This document shows positions 1 to 6,439 of a stretch of DNA of 11,886 nucleotides, one piece after another (within the stretch, counting starts at the first letter, position 1; each line of letters begins with the position of its first letter). The notes beneath the pieces were generated by a model. That model worked only from the letters and a program-made list of their open reading frames with translations. It was not told the origin of the DNA and did not search any database. The stretch comes from Spirochaetia bacterium (GTDB lineage Bacteria > Spirochaetota > Spirochaetia > DTKZ01), in contig JAISXE010000286.1 of the NCBI GenBank assembly GCA_031270615.1, positions 1 to 11,886 on the forward strand. Reading direction: 5' to 3'. A program made the position numbers and the translations under genes.

Positions 1-2
1 TT

Positions 3-212
3 TTTTCTCTATCTTTTCTGGACTTTGGCGGCAGCCCCTGGACGGTTGAATCCAGGGAAAGGAGAACAGGGAAATGCCTACAAAAAAGGGGTAAACACTT
101 TTACGGGCTATGCCTTGAAATCGTTCAGGCGAACATAAAGGAACCGGATATGCTGCCGGAAAGCGCCGGATTGTTTTTGAATGATTCATCAAAGCGTCTT
201 GTTTCAAAATGA
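3..212 (+). CDS. Possible 3' end of a small unknown gene (partial or frameshifted)
   Basis: This frame is open from the left edge and stops at TGA 210-212. The C-terminal half, ending NDSSKRLVSK, looks protein-like. The first 20 or so codons look less so. No good start codon lies in this frame. In the next frame a well-placed Shine-Dalgarno (AAAGGAG, 58-64) precedes ATG 74, but that frame stops after six codons, just past an A6G4 run (82-91). Loss of one A would join that start to this frame and give a protein of about 46 residues. The stop is followed by a ribosome binding site and the start of the next small gene, as in an operon. I do not recognise a family. It could be a real partial gene, a frameshifted gene, or chance. 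Confidence 0.25.
   Translation, partial: FSLSFLDFGGSPWTVESRERRTGKCLQKRGKHFYGLCLEIVQANIKEPDMLPESAGLFLNDSSKRLVSK
36..57 (+). other. Small hairpin before a ribosome binding site
   Basis: A perfect 7-base inverted repeat (CCCTGGA 36-42 with TCCAGGG 51-57) has an 8-base loop. It lies directly upstream of AAAGGAG at 58-64 and could affect translation of whatever starts near 74. No U-run follows on the + strand. The T-run at bases 1-6 may be the tail of a terminator or just part of the preceding sequence; the left edge hides which. Confidence 0.35.
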
Positions 213-226
213 AGAAGGAAGAGAAC

Positions 227-427
227 ATGACCCAAACCAGAACCATCTATTGCCAAAAAAAAGCCGCCGCCGCATTGGAAGAAGAGTTTGGTTTTGCCCC
301 CGCAAGGCTGAACAGGATAGCAGTGCTGGAAGCCGATGACATGTGTTTTTGCATCCATTTCCGGATAGGGGAACACCATTACAGATGCCGTCGCGGAAAA
401 ATCGAACGGATAAACGGGGCGCCATGA
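227..427 (+). CDS. Small hypothetical protein, 66 aa
   Basis: I chose ATG 227, starting MTQTRTIYCQ, because AAGGAAG lies 6-10 bases upstream. A start at ATG 209 would add six residues, overlaps the stop of the preceding frame (ATGA) and has no clear binding site. The protein is basic at its C-terminus (CRRGKIERI), has three cysteines and no obvious membrane segment or known motif. It lies upstream of the first promoter/terminator unit, so it belongs to the end of the preceding transcription unit rather than to the head operon. Its role is unknown. Small genes of this kind are common between phage packaging and capsid genes. Confidence 0.5.
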   Translation: MTQTRTIYCQKKAAAALEEEFGFAPARLNRIAVLEADDMCFCIHFRIGEHHYRCRRGKIERINGAP

Positions 428-462
428 CGGGGGTATTCCCGGAAAAAAACAATCCAGGGGCC

Positions 463-490
463 TTGACAGGAAATCGGGTTTTGGTATAGT
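463..490 (+). promoter_or_regulatory. Sigma-70-type promoter 1 (extended -10)
   Basis: A perfect -35 box TTGACA (463-468) and a -10 box TATAGT (485-490) are separated by 16 bases. TG at 482-483 gives an extended -10. Transcription would begin near 497. The promoter lies in the gap after the small gene ending at 427 and reads toward the head operon, but a strong terminator follows about 100 bases later. The same GGTATAGT string recurs in the promoter at 7157-7186. Confidence 0.75.
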
Positions 491-496
491 CTTACA

Positions 497-593
497 AAAG
501 ACAATATGGATTCCCCTCCGGGGGAAGAAAGGCATGCTTAAAAAAGGGCAGCCGGAAACATCGGGAAACCGGTGTTTTTGGCTGCCCTTTTTT
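497..593 (+). ncRNA. Candidate short structured leader RNA / sRNA 1
   Basis: The predicted transcript is about 97 nt, from the promoter at 463-490 to the terminator T-run. It contains two hairpins. The first is TTCCCC (511-516), loop TCCG, GGGGAA (521-526): a C-closed UNCG-type tetraloop. The second is the terminator hairpin at 540-593. This is inferred from promoter and terminator placement; no RNA family is recognised. It may be an independent small RNA, or the aborted leader of the late operon, comparable to the 6S RNA made from lambda pR'. A possible short reading frame (534-638) overlaps it. Confidence 0.45.
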
Positions 594-638
594 GTTTTTG
601 GGGCGAATGATGGCGGGCGCACGGGAATTCGACGATGA
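534..638 (+). CDS. Possible 34-aa leader peptide crossing terminator 1
   Basis: ATG 534 (MLKKGQPETS...) follows the purine-rich stretch GGGGGAAGAAAGG (520-532), a plausible though closely spaced ribosome binding site. The frame runs through the whole terminator hairpin and stops at TGA 636-638, overlapping the start of the protease gene. If translated, ribosomes would disturb the terminator hairpin, which is the geometry of a translation-dependent attenuator. Codons inside the hairpin are dictated by the stem (FWLPFFVFG), so the frame may be fortuitous. Evidence is positional only. Confidence 0.2.
   Translation: MLKKGQPETSGNRCFWLPFFVFGANDGGRTGIRR
540..593 (+). terminator. Strong intrinsic terminator 1, 25-bp stem with GAAA loop
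   Basis: Bases 540-564 pair with 569-593 without bulges, allowing three G-U pairs, around a GAAA tetraloop (565-568). The outer 14 bases on each side are a perfect inverted repeat (left arm AAAAAAGGGCAGCC). The stem ends in T6 (588-593) followed by G and T5. The symmetric A- and T-runs could also terminate transcription coming from the other strand. It ends 13 bases before the chosen protease start, so head gene expression from the promoter at 463-490 would need readthrough or antitermination. Confidence 0.88.
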
Positions 639-1443
639 GATTTTCCTCAACATGGTCATCCGCAAATCGGCGGAAGAGAAAACCGACGAGAACGGGAATT
701 TCATTTTCGAGGTCGAGGCGTCCAACGAGAACCTCGACCTCCAGGGGCAGACGGTTTTGCAGCAGGCCCTTTTGGGAAGCAAGGAACATTTCCTTGAGAA
801 CGGGGTCATCAGCTATGACCACCTGCACAAACGAAGGGGGACGGGCGGGGAAGTTATCCCGGACACCGCAATGATAATCGGGGAGCCGATAGACGTGAAG
901 ACAGACGGCAAGCGGACGATAGTGGTCGGGAAGCTCTACAGGAGCAACGAAACCGCCCGCGACATCATCAAAAAACTCAAAGACGGCTCCACAAGGATAC
1001 GGGCAAGCGTCGGGGGGATATTCCCAAAAGTCGTCAGGGACGCGAAGACGGGCATAGAAAAGATAGTGTCCGTGCTGTGGAACGATCTCGCGCTCACCTT
1101 CGCGCCGGTCAACCCCACCGTTTCCCCCGTCGATTTCGCGCGCGGCATGAGTTCCTTTGAATTCGTCAAAGCGCTGGCGGCCCAAAGCGGGACCGGCCAC
1201 GCGGGGTTCGCGGGGGGCCGGGCGCTCATCGGGGAAGACGTGGACGCCGGGACGCAGGATGTGACCGAAGGGGCGGATGAGAATTTGGGCGACGCGATAC
1301 GGGGGCTTATGGCGGCCCTCTGCACCGGAGAGGTATCCGGCAGGGCCGAGGCCGTCGGATTCCTCGTCAGAAAAGGCATAAGCGGCGAACAGGCGCGGGC
1401 GGCCGTCCGCGAGATATCAAATTTCAAGGAGAGCGGAAAATGA
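607..1443 (+). CDS. Prohead maturation protease
   Basis: The protein is 278 aa from ATG 607. A TTG at 592 would extend the frame into the terminator T-run and is unlikely. The binding site is weak (GGGG just upstream). The N-terminal 160 residues fit the phage prohead serine protease fold (S78/U9, XkdF-like). They include an early strand region (FIFEVEASNENLDLQGQ), a candidate catalytic His in GVISYDHLH (His72 or His74) and a candidate nucleophile Ser134 in RASVGG. The family cuts scaffold and capsid N-termini inside the procapsid. The C-terminal region (about 175-278) is not protease-like. It carries FAGGRALIGE (1207-1236), which closely matches FINGRALIPE near the capsid protein N-terminus. 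The stop overlaps the next start (ATGA). Family assignment is by motif and gene order; I am confident of the role, less of the subfamily. Confidence 0.8.
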   Translation: MMAGAREFDDEIFLNMVIRKSAEEKTDENGNFIFEVEASNENLDLQGQTVLQQALLGSKEHFLENGVISYDHLHKRRGTGGEVIPDTAMIIGEPIDVKTDGKRTIVVGKLYRSNETARDIIKKLKDGSTRIRASVGGIFPKVVRDAKTGIEKIVSVLWNDLALTFAPVNPTVSPVDFARGMSSFEFVKALAAQSGTGHAGFAGGRALIGEDVDAGTQDVTEGADENLGDAIRGLMAALCTGEVSGRAEAVGFLVRKGISGEQARAAVREISNFKESGK

Positions 1444-2048
1444 ATGGTTTCGCAAAGAAGGTCCAGTCATTCCTGAAGTCTTTGGGCGGCACCAGAGACA
1501 AGGGTGAGGGAAAGGGCAAAGAGGAAGGCGAGGAGGATCTTCTCCTGGAGGGTCAGGAGACGGAGGCCGAAAGAAGCGACGAGGACGAGGACGAGGAAGA
1601 AGAGGGGATGAAAAAATCCGGGCTGGTTGACGCGACGGAGATTTTGGGCAGCCTCGCGGAGGAAATGAAGACGCTGAACAAGTCCCTTTCGGACATGTCG
1701 GCGCGCCAGGACGGGATTGAGAAATCCCAGGCCGACATCGGGGACGCGGTTGTCGGCGTCGCCGCGATGGTGGCGAGAATCGCGGGTTCCCCGAACCCGG
1801 TCAAGTCCGCCATGAGCAAGGGGGATCTGGGAGGGGAGGCGGGCGGCGCGGCGTCGGGAAAGCTGTCCCGCGCCGAATTCGAGGACGCCCAGGCCGCGCT
1901 TTCAAAGGCGACCAGGGAGGGCCGCATCTCGATCCAGAAATGCTGCCAGCTCGAATCAGACATGCAGAAGGCCATGGCGGTTCCTGGATTCTCCATGAGG
2001 AAAGAAGACCGGGACATGATCGCCGGCGAGCTCAAGCGCAGCGCTTGA
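1440..2048 (+). CDS. Capsid scaffold candidate (acidic, coiled-coil)
   Basis: The protein is 202 aa and starts at ATG 1440, overlapping the protease stop by 4 bases. AAGGAG is about 10 bases upstream. The N-terminus is basic (FAKKVQSFLKSLGG). Residues 20-60 are highly charged and Glu/Asp-rich, with an uninterrupted DEDEDEEEE run. Residues 70-115 have heptad-like spacing (ILGSLAEEMKTLNKSLSDM) suggesting a coiled coil. The C-terminus is helical and mixed-charge. Low complexity, charge and position between protease and capsid are the usual signs of a scaffolding protein, an internal helper degraded by the protease. Sequence alone does not prove this. It could instead be a head accessory protein. 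Confidence 0.6.
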   Translation: MNGFAKKVQSFLKSLGGTRDKGEGKGKEEGEEDLLLEGQETEAERSDEDEDEEEEGMKKSGLVDATEILGSLAEEMKTLNKSLSDMSARQDGIEKSQADIGDAVVGVAAMVARIAGSPNPVKSAMSKGDLGGEAGGAASGKLSRAEFEDAQAALSKATREGRISIQKCCQLESDMQKAMAVPGFSMRKEDRDMIAGELKRSA

Positions 2049-2067
2049 TTTTTTAAGGAGGAATGAA

Positions 2068-3462
2068 ATGGGATATTTTGACGGAGCCTCAAGCGGCTCT
2101 CCCGAAGCGCCCCAGGTGGAGGCGCTCGCCAAGGCCCTTGCAGCGGGCTATGGCACCGATGCCGCCACGTTCATCAACGGGCGGGCACTGATTCCAGAGA
2201 ATCTTGAATCCACAGTTGTCAACGTGGTCGCGGCCTTGAAAGAGGACTGCAAACTCCTCAATTCGATGAAGACCGTGCCCGTGAAGTCCACGGTGCATGA
2301 GGTGAACCGCAGGACCAGCCACGGGGACTATCGCTTCCTGTCCACGCCGGAAGGCGGCCCGTCCAGGGAGACCGACCAGGCGATAGAGCGCGTGCCGTTC
2401 ATGCAGAAATACATACAGACCAAACGGCGCGTGACCCGGCAGATGGAGCTGGTGGATTCCTTTGAGGACGCCTACACTTCCGAAAAGCTGTCCGGCGTCG
2501 AGGTGGTCTGCAAGGCGGCGGAGTACAACCTGTTCCACGGGGACTCCTCTGTTGTTCCCACCGATTTCGACGGCTTTATTCCCGCCATAAAAAAGTCCGC
2601 GAGCCCGAACATCGAGGACCTGCGGGGGGCCTCGGTCGGCAGCAAAGGCGAGGGGTTTTTCGACGACATGGCGGCCCGGGTATGGGAGAGGGGCGGGGAC
2701 CTTTCGAGGGTACTGTTCCCCTCAAAACTCGCGCGGGACATCAAGGATCTTTTCACCGACCGGCTCCGCATGATGGTAAAGGACCAGAAGGCGACCTTCG
2801 ACCAGCTTCCCGATTACCCGACCGCCATCGGCTCGACCCTGCGGTTCACCGGCGAGGGCGCGGGGGCGGACAAGTTCTTCCACGTCAGGGGCCCCGTTGC
2901 CGCCTGCGGGGATCCGGAAAAAAGGCCCAACCCTGTCTCCAGCGTGGCGGTCGCGGCGCTGACCTCCCAGGCGGGGTCCATGTTTGCCGCGGCGGACGCC
3001 GGGGATTACAGGTACACGGTGTTCGCGGAGAACCACTCCGGCATCTCCACGGGCGTTTCCCCCGGAGGGGCGGGAACCGTGGCCGCGGGCGGCGGCCTGC
3101 AGCTCACCATCACGCCGGACAAGAGCAAGCCGGTGACGGGCCTTATCGTCTGCCGTTCCGCGAAGGGCGGAACCGACGTCATGGAAATGGTCCAAATCCC
3201 GGTTGGGGCCGGGGCCACGACCGTTTTTGTCGACCTGAACAAGGACCTGCCCGGAACGGCCTCCATGCTGTTCCTCACGCAGGAACGGATCCAGCCGGTG
3301 TACAAACTTGGCCAGCTTCTCCCGGTAAGCACCTACCCGCTGTACCCGGTCAACGCGGCCGAGACCCCGTTCCTGGTCATGTTCTATGGCGCGCTTGAGC
3401 TCCGGGCGCCTGAATTTTGCGCCATTGCCGAGAACATCTCCTATCCGGGAGGGCTGTACTAA
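2068..3462 (+). CDS. Major capsid protein with inserted Ig/FN3-like domain
   Basis: The protein is 464 aa. A strong AAGGAGGA (2055-2062) sets the start at ATG 2068. The first 150 residues carry the pattern of HK97-fold capsids of large myoviruses (SU10/DUF5309-type and SPO1-like): RALIPENLEST, then KEDCKLLNSM, STVHEVNR, HGDYRFLSTPEGG, and RVPFMQKYIQTKRRVTRQM. The last 70 residues (YKLGQLLPVSTYPLYPVNAAE to the end) resume the capsid fold. Between them, about residues 285-395, lies a Gly/Val/Thr-rich beta domain with YRYTVFAEN and PVTGLIVCRS, typical of Ig/FN3-like domains, which probably projects from the capsid surface. It forms the shell after scaffold removal and probable N-terminal cleavage. 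Confidence 0.9.
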   Translation: MGYFDGASSGSPEAPQVEALAKALAAGYGTDAATFINGRALIPENLESTVVNVVAALKEDCKLLNSMKTVPVKSTVHEVNRRTSHGDYRFLSTPEGGPSRETDQAIERVPFMQKYIQTKRRVTRQMELVDSFEDAYTSEKLSGVEVVCKAAEYNLFHGDSSVVPTDFDGFIPAIKKSASPNIEDLRGASVGSKGEGFFDDMAARVWERGGDLSRVLFPSKLARDIKDLFTDRLRMMVKDQKATFDQLPDYPTAIGSTLRFTGEGAGADKFFHVRGPVAACGDPEKRPNPVSSVAVAALTSQAGSMFAAADAGDYRYTVFAENHSGISTGVSPGGAGTVAAGGGLQLTITPDKSKPVTGLIVCRSAKGGTDVMEMVQIPVGAGATTVFVDLNKDLPGTASMLFLTQERIQPVYKLGQLLPVSTYPLYPVNAAETPFLVMFYGALELRAPEFCAIAENISYPGGLY

Positions 3463-3822
3463 ATGGCAAAAACACAAAGACAGGACATCCCTCTGGACGG
3501 CGAAGAAGAACCGAAAGAGGAGGGCAAAACAGGGGAGGCGGCGGAGTCCGGCAACGATTCCGCCTTGACGGGAGAAGACGGGGGCGGGTCGCCCCCCGGC
3601 CCGGAAGGAGGGAAAGAAACAACTTCCCCCGGCCCGGAAGATGGGAAAGAAAAACCGGAAGCCGCGGGCGGGGTGCTTGTTGTCTCGCCGGAACGGGCGG
3701 GAAGGACAATCTTCGCGGCAACCGGAACGGCAATTGCCTTTGACGGCGCGGGAAAAGCCGTCGTTTCGGCGGAGGACGCCTTTTACCTTCAGAAATGTCC
3801 GGGCTTCATGGTGGGGCCATAA
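3463..3822 (+). CDS. Small head accessory protein with acidic Pro/Gly-rich linker
   Basis: The protein is 119 aa. ATG 3463 directly follows the capsid stop, with GGGAGGG 9 bases upstream (3447-3453). Residues 1-68 are disordered-looking, rich in Glu, Gly and Pro, and include an 11-residue tandem duplication (PGPEGGKETTS / PGPEDGKEKPE). Residues 70-119 form a compact-looking end, VVSPERAGRTIFAATGTAI then FDGAGKAVVSAEDAFYLQ. Short proteins with a Gly-x-x-x-Phe-x-x-Gly...Ala-x-x-Leu pattern often follow myovirus capsid genes, but their function is mostly undefined. Position suggests a capsid-associated or decoration role. That is inference. Confidence 0.6.
   Translation: MAKTQRQDIPLDGEEEPKEEGKTGEAAESGNDSALTGEDGGGSPPGPEGGKETTSPGPEDGKEKPEAAGGVLVVSPERAGRTIFAATGTAIAFDGAGKAVVSAEDAFYLQKCPGFMVGP
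3593..3658 (+). repeat. Imperfect 33-bp tandem duplication inside a gene
   Basis: Copy 1 (3593-3625) and copy 2 (3626-3658) both begin CCCCCGGCCCGGAAG and continue with GGGAAAGAAA after one variable triplet. The unit is 11 codons, so frame is kept and only the length of the disordered linker changes. Similarity fades in the last six or seven bases. Confidence 0.6.
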
Positions 3823-3836
3823 AACAGGAACAGGCA

Positions 3837-4961
3837 ATGATCGCGGCAAGTTCCATAAAAAACAAAGTGCTTGTGGTGATTCAGGGAAACGCCCTGTACA
3901 GGCTGGAACGCCTGAAAAAGGGGGACCCCGAATGGCTTTTGTGGACCGCCGCGGGATTTGCCGCAAAGAATCCCGGCACGGAGCCGCAGGCCGTAGGGCC
4001 GGGCGATTTTCTTGACAACCACGGAATAGAAAACGGCCTTTACACCTATCGGATCGCCGATATGACGGCGGAAAATCCCGAAGAAGACGATTACCAACAC
4101 GCAAACTGGGTGCGCTGCGGGGAAACGGGCCCGGTCGGGTATTCCTTCGGAAACTACTCCCCGGCCCCCGGAACATGGGGGGAGGCCGTCACCCCGGACG
4201 ATTTCAGGTACACATACCTGTGGGGGACCGATTTCAAGGCCACGAACGGGTCGCTTTTCACTGACGGGCAGGTCAGGTTTTTTATCGACGCCGCCGTGGC
4301 GGACATCGAAAGGCGGCTCAACATCACGATAAAGAAGAAACGCGTCCGCTGCATGCCCGACAACAGGGGGCTTAAAAAGGGCGTGGATTACGACGTTGAA
4401 GAGGCGTACTACGATTTCAAGTTCCACAAAATACAGCGCTACGGCATGATTACTACCCGCCAGCGCCCCATAATCAGCTTGCACCGGCTCAAAATGATAA
4501 GCCGGTTTTCCGAGGTCCAGGACTTGCTGGACACAACCGTGGTGGACAAGACAAAAGGCGTCCTGAAACTGCTGCGCCGCCCGGTGCGGCCAAGCGAAAC
4601 GGCGCGGGGCATCCAGACATCGGCAAGCATGTTCGGGACCGAGACATTAACCTCCTATCTGTTTTACGAGGTCGACTACGACGCGGGATACGGGACCTCC
4701 GATGACATACCCGCCGATTTGCGGGAGGCCATTGCCAAAAATACCGCCATATCCCTGCTTAATGTTATCGGCGACGGTCTTATGAGCGGGTTTTCCAGTT
4801 CGAGCCTGTCCATGGACGGGATATCCGAATCCTTTTCCTCAACGCAGTCGGCCACGAGCGCGTATTTCGGCGCGCGGATAAAAGTCTACGAGGAAGAGCT
4901 TAACGGGTACATCGAGCAGGCAAAACGGAAATTCGGCCACATGGTTATCGGGGCAATATAA
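3837..4961 (+). CDS. Head-tail adaptor/connector protein
   Basis: The protein is 374 aa. I chose ATG 3837 (MIAASSIKNK) because it follows the previous stop (3822) and has AGGAACAGG just upstream. An in-frame ATG at 3795 would overlap the upstream gene and lacks a binding site. The N-terminal 120 residues contain Gly-rich and Trp-bearing beta stretches of unknown role. The middle (FIDAAVADIERRLNITIKKK, then RQRPIISLHRLKMI) resembles adaptor proteins that dock under the portal. The C-terminus (FSSSSLSMDGISESFSSTQSA, then YEEELNGYIEQAKRK) resembles the Ser-rich/helical end of neck proteins in large myoviruses. The assignment rests on remembered motifs and gene order between capsid and sheath. 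Confidence 0.6.
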   Translation: MIAASSIKNKVLVVIQGNALYRLERLKKGDPEWLLWTAAGFAAKNPGTEPQAVGPGDFLDNHGIENGLYTYRIADMTAENPEEDDYQHANWVRCGETGPVGYSFGNYSPAPGTWGEAVTPDDFRYTYLWGTDFKATNGSLFTDGQVRFFIDAAVADIERRLNITIKKKRVRCMPDNRGLKKGVDYDVEEAYYDFKFHKIQRYGMITTRQRPIISLHRLKMISRFSEVQDLLDTTVVDKTKGVLKLLRRPVRPSETARGIQTSASMFGTETLTSYLFYEVDYDAGYGTSDDIPADLREAIAKNTAISLLNVIGDGLMSGFSSSSLSMDGISESFSSTQSATSAYFGARIKVYEEELNGYIEQAKRKFGHMVIGAI

Positions 4962-6116
4962 ATGGGCTACGGCCTGGGGAAAGACAGCCCGGTAGTATTA
5001 ACCCTGGGCAAGGAAAACTATGAAAGCCTTCTTTTGCGCCACGGCCAATGGATTCGGTGGCGGGTCGCCGAAAAATGCCCGTGCGCCGTCCGGGACAACA
5101 TGCAGCCCGACCCGCACTGCGGGCGCTGCGCGGGCCTGGGCCTTACCTACACCTGGCAGAAAAAAAGGATTGTGACCCAGACCGTCTTCGTTCCTGACAC
5201 TTCGGGGATAATAGAAGTCCTGGACGAGTATGAGGATTGCGGGCTTGATTTCATCCATTCGTTTGACGGGTTTGTTTATCCCCATGCCGACAAAGCGGGA
5301 AAATACATATCCCTGAACACCCCGAACCCGCCGCAAAAAGGGGCATACCTGTACGCGGTGATGGTCCAGGATTCGCTCAAAAAGGTGTCGGCGGCAAACT
5401 GCGCGGACGCCGGGGGCGGGTACTACCGCGTGGAGGGGCTGCAGTCGCGGCGCTCCGGGATAGACGGCCTGTACCACGCGGCGCCCGGCGACATAGTGAG
5501 AATAGGCTCCATTGTTGACGGCGGGGGCGCAAGCCATGTCCCCGACGAATTCCGCCTGGATATGTTCCATGTCACCCCCGCGGGGCAGGGACCCATAGAG
5601 CCGCCCGTGACCGCGACAGACATCGAGTATGTGCCCCCGTACCTGTTCGCGCTCCTTAGCCAGGACCTTTTCGGGAACGACAAAACAGCGGTTGAAAGGG
5701 CCGGAGGGGACGGCATACTGACTTTCCCCTACAACTGCGACGTGTCGGGGGACGACGTGCTGACCGTCTTTTCGGGGACCTACACGCAGAAAGAAGTCGT
5801 GAAACGGATAGAAGACGCCGACGACACCATAAGCGCGTATTTTGTCCAGGAAGTGGTATCCTGCACCGGCCTCCAACGCGAGTTTGTCAAGGGCAAAGAC
5901 TATCTGCTTATAGGGACAAACCGCGTCAGATGGCTGTGCGAGGACGCGCCGACAGTCGGGGAAGCATACAGCATATCCTATAGGATTTGCCCGACCTACA
6001 GGGTCATAAAGGACATCCCGCAGATAAGGACGGGCGAGAACCAGAGGCTGCCGAAGAAGGTCGTAGTGAAGCTCTACGGGACCTACGGCGAGAAGCGGGG
6101 GGTGAACCGGCAATGA
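4962..6116 (+). CDS. Neck/head-completion protein with Cys4 cluster
   Basis: The protein is 384 aa. ATG 4962 follows the upstream stop with no gap, so it is probably translationally coupled; the binding site is weak (GGGGCA). Cys39, Cys41, Cys53 and Cys56 (KCPCAVRD, then DPHCGRCAGLG) form a zinc-ribbon-like knuckle near the N-terminus. Similar clusters occur in phage stopper/neck proteins. The rest is mostly beta, with a region rich in Gly-Asp turns (150-300) and a basic end, RLPKKVVVKLYG. Gene order places it among the connector proteins that close the head or join it to the tail. I cannot assign the exact ring. Confidence 0.5.
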   Translation: MGYGLGKDSPVVLTLGKENYESLLLRHGQWIRWRVAEKCPCAVRDNMQPDPHCGRCAGLGLTYTWQKKRIVTQTVFVPDTSGIIEVLDEYEDCGLDFIHSFDGFVYPHADKAGKYISLNTPNPPQKGAYLYAVMVQDSLKKVSAANCADAGGGYYRVEGLQSRRSGIDGLYHAAPGDIVRIGSIVDGGGASHVPDEFRLDMFHVTPAGQGPIEPPVTATDIEYVPPYLFALLSQDLFGNDKTAVERAGGDGILTFPYNCDVSGDDVLTVFSGTYTQKEVVKRIEDADDTISAYFVQEVVSCTGLQREFVKGKDYLLIGTNRVRWLCEDAPTVGEAYSISYRICPTYRVIKDIPQIRTGENQRLPKKVVVKLYGTYGEKRGVNRQ

Positions 6117-6439
6117 TGATACCGGGGCTGCGGGTTGGATCGGGAGCAATGAAGGATTTTGAAAAAGCAGGGAGGGATTTGTACGGTCGCCGGGGCGCCG
6201 ACCCGGCGACGCCTTTCGGTGTCCCCTGCGCATTTTCGGTCCCGGACAGTCCGGTTGTATTATTTTGTCGGCTTATTTGCCAACCAAAAGACAAAAAAAC
6301 GGCAGGCGTTTTTGGAGGGAAAAAAGATGGTAAAAATAAACGTCACGGTGGACAGCGAGGCTCTCCGGCAGATCGCCTACCGGCTTCCGCATTTCTTCGG
6401 GGCCGGCAAGGTCGCGCCGAACACGAAATCCGCCTTTGA
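6113..6439 (+). CDS. Doubtful small frame overlapping the next gene
   Basis: ATG 6113 overlaps the stop of the upstream gene (ATGATGA) and has GGGGGGTG about 10 bases before it, which fits coupled translation. The first 65 codons (MMIPGLRVGSGAMKDFEKAG...) are possible protein. The last 113 bases overlap the well-supported next gene, where the frame turns Arg/Gly-rich like a shadow frame. It could be a truncated or decayed connector gene or non-coding DNA. Confidence 0.2.
   Translation: MMIPGLRVGSGAMKDFEKAGRDLYGRRGADPATPFGVPCAFSVPDSPVVLFCRLICQPKDKKTAGVFGGKKDGKNKRHGGQRGSPADRLPASAFLRGRQGRAEHEIRL
6117..6326 (+). other. 210-base gap with several hairpins
   Basis: This is the largest gap in the head block. 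A 9-bp perfect stem, GTCGCCGGG (6186-6194) with CCCGGCGAC (6202-6210), has a 7-base loop. CCGGAC (6242-6247) and GTCCGG (6249-6254) form a near-palindrome. TTTTGTC (6263-6269) pairs with GACAAAA (6290-6296) around an inner GGC/GCC. None has a clean U-run, so I do not call a terminator. Composition becomes AT-richer from 6255 to 6326. The gap ends in the ribosome binding site of the next gene. Confidence 0.5.

Noticed and set aside
125..622. 165-codon minus-strand frame over the first promoter unit
   Set aside because: It crosses the promoter, the terminator stem and the small + strand gene, has no ribosome binding site, and reads as Phe/Pro-rich shadow sequence.
4011..4016. TTGACA inside the connector gene
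   Set aside because: No acceptable -10 box follows at 16-18 bases; it is ordinary coding sequence (Leu-Asp-Asn).
2722..4176. 484-codon minus-strand frame opposite capsid and following genes
   Set aside because: It spans three well-supported + strand genes; Arg/Pro/Gly-rich composition is typical of an antisense shadow in GC-rich DNA.
4998..6233. 411-codon minus-strand frame opposite the Cys4 neck gene
   Set aside because: Antisense shadow; it crosses a + strand gene boundary and the hairpin-rich gap.
6159..6326. TTG-initiated N-terminal extension of the gp10-like gene
   Set aside because: ATG 6327 has an excellent GGAGGGA site, and the extension crosses hairpins and is Arg-rich low-quality sequence.
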